The notes under the pieces are model-generated. The model did no database searches. It had not been told where the DNA came from and saw only the letters and a program-made list of their open reading frames with translations. 64,000 nucleotides of DNA from Gilliamella apicola (GTDB taxonomy: Bacteria > Pseudomonadota > Gammaproteobacteria > Enterobacterales > Orbaceae): NCBI RefSeq assembly GCF_003202915.1, contig NZ_QGLP01000003.1, forward strand, positions 62,001 through 126,000, given 5' to 3'. Positions 42,701 to 52,047 of the stretch are shown here, piece after piece; the stretch's first letter is position 1, and each line of letters opens with the position of its first letter. The translations under genes and the position numbers were made by a program.

Positions 42701-45700
42701 TCATTAGTGCCCACTACTTGGCTGCCGGTCACTGATAGATTGTTTCCGGCATTTATTGTTACGCTATCACCATAAAGTTCACTGCCTTTTTGCGTCGTGT
42801 TATCGATAGTTACTTTGGTTTTTTCACTACTACTTTTTAAAAATCCTTTATCTTTGTATTTGTGGAACTCATCCAAATAGGCACTTTCTGTCGATGAACC
42901 TATATTAATGTCATGACCCGCTTGTAGTCCTAAATGATTACCCGCTGTAATATCCACCGTTTTGGCTTTAATATCATTACCTGCCACCAGCTGAATATTG
43001 TTGGCCGCCATAATTTCAGTGCCGACCACGCCTTTTTCATCTGTTATTCTATAGTCTTTTCTGGCTCGATAATCATATTTCTCTTCAATATCGGCTGTAG
43101 TTAATCCAATATCATGCCCGGCCTGTAACCATGTAGTTCCCTCTTTACCGCTATTAACGATATAACCCGCCTTAGCATTAATATCATGCCCAGCATTAAT
43201 CACAATATTGCCATTGTTGACTTGAATTGTGCTCGCCTGATCGATATTGGTCAGCAGATTACGGGCACGGGTTTGTGTGCGGGTGCTTGATAATAAATTG
43301 ATATCGTTATCGGCGGATAGGTAAACTAATTTGTCACCGACTAATTTGCCATAGTTAATAATGTCATTTTGGGCATCAATCTCAACACGACCACCATAAA
43401 TTGTCCCTTTGTTGGTCACATTATAGCCATCTAATAGGGCATCTTGTTTGGCCGCGATTAACCCAGTGTTATTGAGTTGTTCACCTTTGACAAAAACATT
43501 ATCACCGGCAATCACCGCCCCATCAGTACCTAATTGCGGGCGGTTTACGATGTAAACTTGGGGCACTAATACCTCGGTTGGTTGACCGTTAACCATAACG
43601 GTTTTTTTCACCAACAAGACGATATCGGTTGTTAATGCGCGCATTTGTTCGCTAGTTAACTCAAGTCCGATGGCAATGCCAAACTCTTGAGCAAAACTAA
43701 CCCCGGCATCCATTAATGCCTGATATTGTTCAAGGTCAGATTGATAACCTTGTAAATAACGGTGACCGGTTAAACCGACAATTTGTTGTTGAATAAGTTG
43801 TTGTTCATAGTAACCATCTCCTAACCGTTTTAATACTAAATCAGGATCTGTAGCTAAACGATTAAGCATATAATCAGAGCTTAACCATTTTTTACGATTG
43901 GTAAAACGCGGATCGGTTTCAACAAGATAATTTTTGTTAGTATCTTTATTCACAATCCATAAACTATTGTCCGGTAAGGTTAAGTTTGGTTCATAGACAC
44001 TAATGGTTTTGCTCGGCGTGATATCATTACTCACTTGCGGTACCGGCTCATTAGTTGCGGTATGCTGACGCTCTTGATTAGTCAAACCTTCTTCAATATT
44101 GGTATCAGGTTTAGACTCAATGGTAGTAATTGAGCCTTGCGGATGGTAAGCATCGGCTTTTATTTTATTTTTATCCGATTGATTTGAATTAATGGCAATA
44201 CTTTGCGCTGAAACCACTTTCGCTTGTTGGCTAAGAGTATCATTGACCGTTTTATCCACTGCAACGGAGTTGTGGCTGTTTTCCACATTAACTTCACTGC
44301 GTGGTTGCTCAGTCAGTTGTGTTTTTTCAAATATTTGATGATCGACAATATTTTTATTTAAGGCATTATCAATAAAAATTTCATCGGGTTTAGTATATTT
44401 ATGATCTTTTGATCTGTAATCATCAGTGTCGTTTTTCCAATGCTCAATACGTTTACCAGAATACACATATTTAGCTATTGCTTCTTGTGAATGATTATTA
44501 AGTTGATCTACATTGATATTGACGTTTTTACCGGCAATGATTTTACTATCCTGATTATTCAAAGTTTGCCCACGAATAATCACATTACCTGCAGCGGTAA
44601 TATTGCCAGGATCGGTCTCTAATACCGTTGTTTGGTATTTTGTTTTAACAATTTTATAATGGTTAGAGTTTTTATAACTGCCGTCACTTACTTTAATTCT
44701 TTCAATAATACCGGTTTCCCGGAACTGTTCAGGAATATCATTCCATTTATAGTAGCACCTTCTTCCATGTTTCTCACAACCGTATGATATAGGCAGGGGT
44801 AATTTATAGCGGTAAAAATAAAATACTTGAATACGATAATAAACATCATCTGGTGAGTATTTTTCTAAACTTCCTTCATGTTCAAAATACTCTTCTCTTT
44901 CCGGTGGTTCATCACTTTTACGCATTTCAGTGACAATATGGTCATTGATATTGTTAAGTTGATTGGCCGCAATAGATAAATCACCATGTGCTTCAATGGT
45001 GGCCGAGTGATTATTGATTTGCTTGGCCATGCCTGTCACATTCCAGTTTTCATCAAGGCCGCCACCAATAATAAAATTCCCTAAACTGAGTAATTGTGCA
45101 TGAGTATAATTATTTAAGGTCTCCACACCTAAATGGAAGTTTTGCCGGGCGGCAATCACCGGCGCGAGGTTGTTTTTTGCTAAGTTATTTAACCAGTTGG
45201 CATGAATGGCTAAGTTATCGGCATAAATCCGACCACCGGCTAAATTATCAAGTTTATTGGTTCGCATTACGGCTGTGGTTGCATCAATTAACCCGTGATT
45301 TGTCACATTTTGGTGTTTTAACGACAGATATTCAGCACTAATTTCCGCTTGTTGTTCATTGGTTAACTGCTGGCTTTCTAAGGAAACTTGCTTACCTGCG
45401 GTGATTTTATTTTTGTTGATAATGTCGTTTTGCGTGCGAATCGATAAATGTCCGTTGGCTGACAATTGTGTTTCATTAACAAACGTCTCTTCTAAATCAA
45501 GTGATAAATTGTTTTTACTCTGAATGTTTCCATTACCACGATATGCTCTTGTTCTTAAATAAATATCATTGGCCAGTAGTTGCCCTTGCGTGTTATCAAA
45601 ATGTTGGGCATCAATGATAAGTTTTTCATTAGCGGTGAGTTTGCTATGTTGATTATTCAAATTGGGACTGGTCAGTACGATGTCGTTAGCCAGATATTCC

Positions 45701-48700
45701 GCTTGTTGATTGTTAAGCGAGCCGGCCTTGACATCAATTAACCCATTGGTTTTCAATGACGCCAATTGATTATCTACATCGGCTGAATTCAATAAAATAG
45801 CCCGATTAGCGAGTAGGCTAGTATGTGAGTTATTGATATGATTGCTCGCTTGCATATCAATTACGCCATTTGCCGTTAGCTGTGCATCACGATTATCTAA
45901 ACTATCAGTTGCCGTTAGTTTAATATCTTGTTCCGATAAAATGGTCGCTTTCTGATTATTTTGCGCCACTGCTTGAAGCGTAATATTACCTTTAGCCTGC
46001 AATTGAGCCAGCTGGTTATTAATCTGCTCAGCATTAATATTGAGTGCTTTTTCAGTTAGAATATTCGCGTGTTGGTTATCAATATATTGGCTATTAAGGG
46101 TTAAATCCCCTTTGGAAAAGAGTTGCGCCTGCTGATTATTCAGCTGCTCGCTGGTGATATTAAGCCCTTTTTCCCCCGCCAAGAGTAACGCTGATTCATT
46201 ATTTAACTGATTGGCTTTTACGGTGATTTGTGACTGAGACTGCAACGATGCTTTGCTATTATTCAGTGTGTCAGCCTGAATATCAATAGCATTTTCAGCA
46301 ACCAAAATCGCATTATTATTAACCATTTTCTGGCTGTTAATGGTGATGGACTGGTCGGCTTTGATAGTAGCTTCACGATTGTTTAACTCGTCGGCAACTA
46401 GCGTGACCGATTGATTACTAAATAATTTTGCTTGGCTGTTATCAAGTTTATCAGCATCAATGGCTATAGTTTCTTTTGCACTAAGCACGGCCTGCTGATT
46501 GTCAATTTTCTTAGCATGGATATTGAGTGATTGATGACTGGCTAATTGAGCGGCAATATTGGTTAACTTCTGCGCATTAATGCTGATGGCTTTTTTAGCT
46601 ACCCATTTGGCTTTATTATTGTTAAGTGTTATGGCGCTGACGTTGATATTCCCCTCTGCGCCTATTTCACTCTCAGTTGTATCTATCGTGTCAGCGTGTA
46701 TGGAGATGTCTTGGTCACTGATGAGTGAGGCGTTATCATTCTTTACGGTTTGTGCCGTAATATCAATATTCCCTAAACTGTAAATGTCTGATGCTGAGCT
46801 TTTAATTGTGTTAGCTTTAAGCTGCATCTGCCCCAGTGATGTTAACTGAGCATCTTGCAATGATAATTGCTGGTCACCAGTAATATTCATTTTGCCTTTG
46901 CTGGCAATGGTTGCGTTATTCAGGGCGGCTTGTTGGCTGCTGAAAGTGAAATCCCCTTCAGTCACATAATTGGCCCGGTTACTGTCAGCGGATTGCGTTT
47001 GGATATCAATCCCTTGTTTAGCTTTAATTTCACTATCTTCATTATTGAAAATTTGGCTTATGAGGTTTATTTTACCGCCGGAAAAAAAGGTACTATATTG
47101 GTTATCAAGACGATGGGCATTGATATCAATAGATTGATTGCCGGAAAACTGGGCATGGGTATTGCTCATCTCATTAGCCTGAATATTGATACCCTGTTCG
47201 CTGATAAGCAAAGCATTATCATTGCTTAATTGATGTTGAGCATGAATGTCTATGCCGGCTTTGCTCTGCATCTGCGTAGCGTGATTATCAATGTTAGTAG
47301 CATCAATAATCAGCCCACCCTCGGTTAACCATGCTGCGTCACGATTATTGAATTGCTCAGCAGTAATATCGATATTTTGTTTGGCTTCAATGGTCGCGTT
47401 TTGGTTATTAAACTGTTTAGCAAACAGCGAAATAGCCCCTTCACTTAACCAACTGCTGTTTTGGTTTTTGAGGGCATTAAAATGCATGCCCATCCCCAAT
47501 TTGGCATACATCATCGAGCTTGCGCTTTCAGCTTGCCCCGCCACAATCGTTAATATCTGGTTAGTCACCAGTTGAGCCCGGTTAAATGCGGCAAAAGCTA
47601 ACGCTTGAATAGTTAAATCGTTGGCAGATTTGATAACCGCATCATCGGCCTTAATATTAGTTGCCGATAGCTGAATTTGTCCGTTAGATAAAATCTCACT
47701 ATGGTTTAATTGCTGCTGCGCACCTTTTAAAGCAATGTCCCCTTTAGCACCGATAGTGGCATCACTTAGGTCAATGTTGTCACTGTCAATAACCATTTGC
47801 TGACCTGAATATAAACTAGCTGCGTGTGCAGCAAATTGCTCGGCTACGTTTAAATTCAGTCCTTGCTCAGCCTGTAATCCTCCGTTATGACTACTCAATT
47901 GTTTGCTGTCAATGGATAACGTCTGGTCAGAAATTAACTGACCATTATCGTTATTTATTGCTAAGGCACGTATGGCTAATTGACCTTTGGCGACAAGGGT
48001 ACTGAATTGATTATCAAATAATCCGCTTATATTAATATTGGTGTGATTACCACTTTGCCATTTTGCTTGTTGGCTCTGTAAGTTATCACCGGTAAAGATT
48101 AAATCCCGACCACTAATTAAGCGGGCATAGTTGTTATTTAACGAAGTAAACTGGTAGTTAATTGTACCAACAGCATTGATTTGGCTCAATTGGTTGTCGA
48201 TGTGATTGGCGTTTACGTTGATATCATTATTCGTTAACCAATTTGACTGCTGATTTTGTAGCGCATCAGCAGTAATATCAATATTATTTAACGCACTGAT
48301 TTGTGAATGATTTAACTGTAAATTATTTGCCTTGAGTGATAGTGCACCGGTGGTGATGAGTTTAAGATATTGTGCATAATAGTTATTTGCATTTATAGCA
48401 ATTGACTGTTTCGCTTGTAAATCAGCCTGATTCGTTGATAACTCTTGGCTGTTAACCTGTAAGGTTTGCTCAGTAACCAGTGCAAGTTCATCCGCATTTA
48501 CCTTATCCCCTGACAACAAAATAGCACCTTTAGCACTTAACGCGGCTTTTTGCAGCGCAATATCATTGGCATCAATGGTTAATTTGCCGTTAGTTAAGAG
48601 GTTCGCTTCCTGACTTTGTATCTGGTTTGCCTTGATATTAATATCTTCTTGCGCAATGAAGGTACCGTTGTTATTGGTTAATTTATCCGTTGCCAAGGTA

Positions 48701-50193
48701 ATGCCTTTTTGGGTTTGCAAGGTGGCATTGGAGGTATCAATTGCGCCAGAGTGATTTAAATTAAGTTGTTGCTCGGTTTGTAATTGCGCCGATTTAAGTG
48801 AAAGTTGCTCACTGTTGAGTTTTATCTCGTGTGCGTAAGTTTGGCTATCATCCAGATTAACACTCTGCTTGGCATTTAAGGCTAATTTTTGACTAGCTTT
48901 ATTTTGACCATTTAAGGCAATCTTGCTTGCATCAGCTTCAATACTGCCGGCTTGGGTTAGTTTACCTTGTGTATCAACCCCAGCGATGATAGCACTTTTT
49001 TGGGTACTATTAATTTGATTGGCATTAAGTTTTATATCATTTTTCGCCATTAATGTGCCATCATTACTGATGGTTTTACCGCTACTTAAGATGACTTTTT
49101 GTTTACTGTAAATCTGTTTTTGATTGTCAATATCATTCCGACTATGCAGCTCAATATTTTGCAGCGCCTGTATGGCACCACGGTTGGTGATTTTACCATC
49201 TGCACTAATGCTAAGCGTACTTACACTGGCACCCAATTCACCAGCATTATGCACCCCAACCCCTTTTTCGGTCCCCACCATTCGGATAGCGCCAGCATAC
49301 ATGCCGCCTAGTTGTGATACATCTATTGAGACTTCTGGTTTGTCATGCTCACCACTATCAGCCAATGGCGTGATGGTTTTGCCATCCTGACTGACCTGAT
49401 TTTTACCGGTGACCACATTGAGTTCATTCGCCCAAATCGCTGAATTGACCGATACCGTACGGGAAATCAAGTCTGTATAACTTTGCCCTGAGCTATCAAG
49501 CCCTTTGCCGGTCACCACTATCTGACCTTGCTCGACCCGGTAACCAGTTAATTCGCCATTTTGCATGATGGGCTTGCCCGTCGTTAACGTTGAACGACTG
49601 GCATTAATAAATCCACAACCATTACAAGTTATCCCCGAGGGGTTAGCGATAACCACTTGTGCCTTTTGCCCGGCCACTTCAATCACCCCATTTAATTGGC
49701 TAGGGTTGCGTGAATTAATTTCATTTAAGATGATTTTTGCCGGACCACTACTTTTTAAAAACTCATTACCTTGCACATAACCAGCAATTTGCGTCTGACT
49801 TATTTTGCCGCTGTTATTTAATATCGCTCCTCTCTCCGATACATTAAATTGCTGGTATTTATTGTGTGATACCCCTTTACTGTTGGGCGTTTGGATATTT
49901 ACTTGTGTGATACCATTGGCTGTTGAAATAACCTGTGGCCGTTGGTTTTTAGCCGCCTGATTGTCCGCAACAATATCACTTCCATATGCCGGTAAGCTCA
50001 AAGTGACAAAGCCTAAAGATAACGATACGAATAAGGTTATGGGTTTAAGTGTGGAAAAGCGCGCTTTAACGGTGAGCGGTTTTTCATCGGTTGCAGCTTT
50101 TTGATGACCTTTGCTGGTGGTGGCGATTTCAGCAACCACCATTTGCATACCACGTTTTTTATTAAAAATGACACGATATAAATTCTTATTCAT
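39733..50193 (-). CDS. cdiA: CdiA, contact-dependent inhibition exoprotein (filamentous haemagglutinin family)
   Basis: A 3486-residue two-partner-secretion protein. Residues 1-72 are an extended signal peptide (MNKNLYRVIFNKKRGMQMVV is the ESPR). The TPS domain (~80-330) carries NPSG at 184-187 and C190/C193. About 1400 residues of ~20-residue FHA-type repeats rich in LNN/LDN follow. A non-repetitive region at about 1770-2060 has C1806 and C1813; it is followed by a conserved ETDPRFTNRKKWLSSDYML segment (~2080-2220), FHA-2 type repeats and the pretoxin domain ending in VENN at 3262-3265. The 221-residue tip is Gly-rich and hydrophobic in its first two thirds, then NPVANKYIHETNRGFLG. I cannot name the tip's activity. 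It lies 126 nt after cdiB. Confidence 0.93.
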   Translation of the reverse strand: MNKNLYRVIFNKKRGMQMVVAEIATTSKGHQKAATDEKPLTVKARFSTLKPITLFVSLSLGFVTLSLPAYGSDIVADNQAAKNQRPQVISTANGITQVNIQTPNSKGVSHNKYQQFNVSERGAILNNSGKISQTQIAGYVQGNEFLKSSGPAKIILNEINSRNPSQLNGVIEVAGQKAQVVIANPSGITCNGCGFINASRSTLTTGKPIMQNGELTGYRVEQGQIVVTGKGLDSSGQSYTDLISRTVSVNSAIWANELNVVTGKNQVSQDGKTITPLADSGEHDKPEVSIDVSQLGGMYAGAIRMVGTEKGVGVHNAGELGASVSTLSISADGKITNRGAIQALQNIELHSRNDIDNQKQIYSKQKVILSSGKTISNDGTLMAKNDIKLNANQINSTQKSAIIAGVDTQGKLTQAGSIEADASKIALNGQNKASQKLALNAKQSVNLDDSQTYAHEIKLNSEQLSLKSAQLQTEQQLNLNHSGAIDTSNATLQTQKGITLATDKLTNNNGTFIAQEDINIKANQIQSQEANLLTNGKLTIDANDIALQKAALSAKGAILLSGDKVNADELALVTEQTLQVNSQELSTNQADLQAKQSIAINANNYYAQYLKLITTGALSLKANNLQLNHSQISALNNIDITADALQNQQSNWLTNNDINVNANHIDNQLSQINAVGTINYQFTSLNNNYARLISGRDLIFTGDNLQSQQAKWQSGNHTNINISGLFDNQFSTLVAKGQLAIRALAINNDNGQLISDQTLSIDSKQLSSHNGGLQAEQGLNLNVAEQFAAHAASLYSGQQMVIDSDNIDLSDATIGAKGDIALKGAQQQLNHSEILSNGQIQLSATNIKADDAVIKSANDLTIQALAFAAFNRAQLVTNQILTIVAGQAESASSMMYAKLGMGMHFNALKNQNSSWLSEGAISLFAKQFNNQNATIEAKQNIDITAEQFNNRDAAWLTEGGLIIDATNIDNHATQMQSKAGIDIHAQHQLSNDNALLISEQGINIQANEMSNTHAQFSGNQSIDINAHRLDNQYSTFFSGGKINLISQIFNNEDSEIKAKQGIDIQTQSADSNRANYVTEGDFTFSSQQAALNNATIASKGKMNITGDQQLSLQDAQLTSLGQMQLKANTIKSSASDIYSLGNIDITAQTVKNDNASLISDQDISIHADTIDTTESEIGAEGNINVSAITLNNNKAKWVAKKAISINAQKLTNIAAQLASHQSLNIHAKKIDNQQAVLSAKETIAIDADKLDNSQAKLFSNQSVTLVADELNNREATIKADQSITINSQKMVNNNAILVAENAIDIQADTLNNSKASLQSQSQITVKANQLNNESALLLAGEKGLNITSEQLNNQQAQLFSKGDLTLNSQYIDNQHANILTEKALNINAEQINNQLAQLQAKGNITLQAVAQNNQKATILSEQDIKLTATDSLDNRDAQLTANGVIDMQASNHINNSHTSLLANRAILLNSADVDNQLASLKTNGLIDVKAGSLNNQQAEYLANDIVLTSPNLNNQHSKLTANEKLIIDAQHFDNTQGQLLANDIYLRTRAYRGNGNIQSKNNLSLDLEETFVNETQLSANGHLSIRTQNDIINKNKITAGKQVSLESQQLTNEQQAEISAEYLSLKHQNVTNHGLIDATTAVMRTNKLDNLAGGRIYADNLAIHANWLNNLAKNNLAPVIAARQNFHLGVETLNNYTHAQLLSLGNFIIGGGLDENWNVTGMAKQINNHSATIEAHGDLSIAANQLNNINDHIVTEMRKSDEPPEREEYFEHEGSLEKYSPDDVYYRIQVFYFYRYKLPLPISYGCEKHGRRCYYKWNDIPEQFRETGIIERIKVSDGSYKNSNHYKIVKTKYQTTVLETDPGNITAAGNVIIRGQTLNNQDSKIIAGKNVNINVDQLNNHSQEAIAKYVYSGKRIEHWKNDTDDYRSKDHKYTKPDEIFIDNALNKNIVDHQIFEKTQLTEQPRSEVNVENSHNSVAVDKTVNDTLSQQAKVVSAQSIAINSNQSDKNKIKADAYHPQGSITTIESKPDTNIEEGLTNQERQHTATNEPVPQVSNDITPSKTISVYEPNLTLPDNSLWIVNKDTNKNYLVETDPRFTNRKKWLSSDYMLNRLATDPDLVLKRLGDGYYEQQLIQQQIVGLTGHRYLQGYQSDLEQYQALMDAGVSFAQEFGIAIGLELTSEQMRALTTDIVLLVKKTVMVNGQPTEVLVPQVYIVNRPQLGTDGAVIAGDNVFVKGEQLNNTGLIAAKQDALLDGYNVTNKGTIYGGRVEIDAQNDIINYGKLVGDKLVYLSADNDINLLSSTRTQTRARNLLTNIDQASTIQVNNGNIVINAGHDINAKAGYIVNSGKEGTTWLQAGHDIGLTTADIEEKYDYRARKDYRITDEKGVVGTEIMAANNIQLVAGNDIKAKTVDITAGNHLGLQAGHDINIGSSTESAYLDEFHKYKDKGFLKSSSEKTKVTIDNTTQKGSELYGDSVTINAGNNLSVTGSQVVGTNDVNLKAGNDITIDAAEESYYRKEQTIKKKSGLMGSGGIGFTIGKEKESLKQTDTEQAYVGSVVGSTDGSVNIQAGKNIAIKGSDVIAKRDIKLQGENVNIEALDAKTTYKEEYKYEKTGLTVALTGTAADMYEAAQAVKRAKHQDNDKILALQSIKSALSAIEAIEDLQLKNQQGQSQASIGISAMVGTQRTEREVNQEQHNVISSGVSAGRNINIIASGDKNQQGGDITLKGSEVKAGNDINLTANHDVNVIGAVNTQHSDRDEKSYGGGVGIQLQFGGDESGFRFKANGNFSRERENADGSAWTESIIEAKNNLNIKTGNDVNIIGGQLKGDSVKMNVGNNLNIQSLQDTDDYDYEKISASVSGTAGFGGFSANGSLSATNIDSKWASVTDQSGIFAGKGGYDITVGNNTDLKGAVIASEADDTRKNRLDTGTISFSDIENKADFNVTHVSVSGGTGGPGMPTAYQNSDSASSTTKSAVEQGQLIIRNQDKQQQNIADLSRDTESANNPLKQIFDKQKELDKIETVELIKDIAQQAKSITQKYDRIQAQKDIENNKELLSKAEALKQYNDLSDEDKAKISFEKFYTDNQEYWYYAAVDTQLEANKQKGNNIGTMGSDVSKGIDTATAIITGIITGDMTGGLAGASAPWLAEQIKLHTGHLDKDGKWETDDIAGNLIAHAILGAVVAELQGNSGLAGGTGAVIGESAAWFISEKLYGKKVEELTESEKENMSALAQLATGFAVAAGGGSVGDAGAAISSSKNAVENNYGDYVGYAFYNASKTKCGDDPECINKTTMEIMQGQKEFMDKYGKPIIIAEAAALTLPALISVLPESAIIGGTISGGGNAVGQYLTTGKVNSNDVIIWTGVGMFTGGYGTGLWGTTGWGIAGGATSSYLKDENPIIGGLIGGSSSFVGYGAGKLVENPLQSWFNPVANKYIHETNRGFLGITGHYTESSIPAWGGSLTNSGTSELFNKIVNDRLKENNNEKK
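40405..40862 (-). repeat. Pretoxin/VENN-region repeat, copy within cdiA
   Basis: The intact parental copy of the block repeated at 39051-39435 and 36703-37160. It encodes SKGIDTATAIITGIITGDMT through VENN. It is slightly more diverged from the other two than they are from each other (SEKLYGKKVEELTE against INTLYGGKD). Confidence 0.85.
44000..44900 (-). other. Non-repetitive region of CdiA, candidate receptor-binding domain
   Basis: Residues about 1765-2065 break the FHA repeat pattern and contain charged segments, many Tyr and two cysteines six residues apart (C1806, C1813). In characterised CdiA proteins the receptor-binding domain lies between the FHA-1 and FHA-2 repeats. The assignment is by position only. 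Confidence 0.5.
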
Positions 50194-50319
50194 AACCTAT
50201 TCCTTACTGACTTTATACTTCTTATTTTTACTTGATATTCGGTATAGCTAATTGTTAGGACTTACTTTATTTTTAGAAATTTATTACTGCGTATTACTTT
50301 GTATAACTTTATTATTATT

Positions 50320-52035
50320 TTAATAGTTCCAGTTAACATTAAAGCCTAATGTTAATGGATTGGTTTTAAAACCTTTGGGTTTGCGAATCGGTTTGCCGGC
50401 AAAGAGGTCATAGTAAAAACCATAATTATTTCCTCGTATGCCTATTACGCCACCGGTTATGTGTCGACCTAATAAGTATTCACTTTTGGCACCTGAGACT
50501 TCACCTGTATCGATGCCTAAGTACGGCTCATGATTAAAGGGGGCTTGCCAGACTAGTTCATTACGGATATACCAACCATGATCTGCTCTTAAGGTTAGCT
50601 CACCATCAAAACCGCGCACCGACCAACGTCCACCAATGGAAAATTGATCCGGTGAAGTTAGATGATCGCCTCGTGTATATTGACCCTGATAGTCAAAACG
50701 ATAACGAAAAGATTGTTGATTGACACTGAAAGGAATATTGGCTGAGAAGTTAATGAGAAAAATATTGGCTAAAGCACTGCTGTCATATTCGCCATTATTC
50801 TCTTCTGGCGCTTTTTTAGCATTAAACCATCTAACCCCTTTTTGATAAGTTACACCAGCATCTAAAGTGATGTCGTTAATGTAATGTCGATGCTGTAAAC
50901 CTAATTGCCAGTTGGTGGTTTTACGCTGCTGAAGCTCCATTTCAGTGTCATTGATGTAGTTATGGGACTCACGAAGCGTAATACCATAACTTAAGGTGGT
51001 TTTTTGCGATTCATTACGATGAATGACTCGGCTTAATTGGATATTGGCATTGCGACTGCGACCACTATACTCAAAATTTTCATTTTGCCCGGCAATGGTT
51101 TGATGATATTTATTGCCTGATAATGAGGTGCTGAGTAACCAATAACCAAACGGGATTGAATAGGATAATAGAAAGTTACGTGAGCCATACTTGCCTTTAC
51201 CATTAATATCATGGCCACCCGAGGCGTAAAAAGAATCACTTAACGATAATAAGTTATCTAAATATAGTGTAGCGCCACCTTGGTCACGCCCGGTGGTTTT
51301 TGTGCCCGAATCATCAACCGATAAGCCTAAGCGCCACATTTTACTTTGCCGGCGAGAGATAACTACATCACTTTCACCCGGTTTATCCCCCGGTACCAGT
51401 TCCATTTGTGTCGATACAGTTGGCAAGCGTTGTAAATTTTCCAGACCTTGCTCAATATCGCGCAGATTAAGTGTGCTATTTTCTCTTACTGGCATGGCTG
51501 TATATAACTGCGCATATTTGTCGCTATCATCACTGTAATAGAGCTTTCTGACCTTACCTTCAACTAATAATAGCTGTAATGTTCCGGATGTCAGGTCTTG
51601 TTCTGGCACAACTACGCGAGTGGTAATATAACCATAGCTAACCAGTCGGTCCTGAATTTTACTCATTAGTAAACCAATACCTTCTGACCCTAGGCAATGA
51701 TGGTCTGCTTGACGTGCTAGTTTATTGATAGGAATAAACCAAGGTAATTTATCTCTTTCCAATAATTGCACTTGCGTGATGTTAAAGCATAAAGGCTCTG
51801 TTGGAAAAATGATTTCATCGGTTTCGCTGCTGGGAGCTAATAGATGAATGTCGGGTGATGAAGGTGTTAATGTATCTTGAATGGCTTTATCACGTTCTTG
51901 TTGATGGATAAGCTGCTGATCACTAACTTGATTAATAATCTGTCGATCGTTAGGTTGCTGCGTGGGTGGTGGCTCTGCTAACGTAACCGTCGTGGGTAAA
52001 ACTATGAGACTACATGTTAATAAATACCTTTTCAT
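50320..52035 (-). CDS. cdiB: CdiB, two-partner secretion outer-membrane transporter (ShlB/FhaC family)
   Basis: About 571 residues. A signal peptide (MKRYLLTCSLIVLPTTVTLA) comes first, then a Gln-rich N-terminal plug helix, POTRA-type domains (about 80-220, with LLVEGKVRKLYY) and a C-terminal 16-stranded barrel with the conserved SIGGRWSVRGFDGE motif and a final aromatic strand ending NVNWNY. It exports CdiA by recognising its TPS domain. The start at 52035 gives a normal signal peptide; a codon four residues upstream is possible. Order cdiB-cdiA-cdiI is the E. coli-type arrangement. Confidence 0.95.
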   Translation of the reverse strand: MKRYLLTCSLIVLPTTVTLAEPPPTQQPNDRQIINQVSDQQLIHQQERDKAIQDTLTPSSPDIHLLAPSSETDEIIFPTEPLCFNITQVQLLERDKLPWFIPINKLARQADHHCLGSEGIGLLMSKIQDRLVSYGYITTRVVVPEQDLTSGTLQLLLVEGKVRKLYYSDDSDKYAQLYTAMPVRENSTLNLRDIEQGLENLQRLPTVSTQMELVPGDKPGESDVVISRRQSKMWRLGLSVDDSGTKTTGRDQGGATLYLDNLLSLSDSFYASGGHDINGKGKYGSRNFLLSYSIPFGYWLLSTSLSGNKYHQTIAGQNENFEYSGRSRNANIQLSRVIHRNESQKTTLSYGITLRESHNYINDTEMELQQRKTTNWQLGLQHRHYINDITLDAGVTYQKGVRWFNAKKAPEENNGEYDSSALANIFLINFSANIPFSVNQQSFRYRFDYQGQYTRGDHLTSPDQFSIGGRWSVRGFDGELTLRADHGWYIRNELVWQAPFNHEPYLGIDTGEVSGAKSEYLLGRHITGGVIGIRGNNYGFYYDLFAGKPIRKPKGFKTNPLTLGFNVNWNY

Positions 52036-52047
52036 TAATAAATCCAT

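Noticed and set aside
45096-45341. Plus-strand frames opposite cdiA
   Set aside because: Antisense shadows of the repetitive FHA codons; several similar frames occur along cdiA and none has a start signal or homology.
47000-49000. Periodic ~60-nt pattern in cdiA considered as a DNA-level tandem repeat
   Set aside because: Periodicity follows the ~20-residue beta-helix repeats of the protein and the units are too diverged for a DNA repeat.
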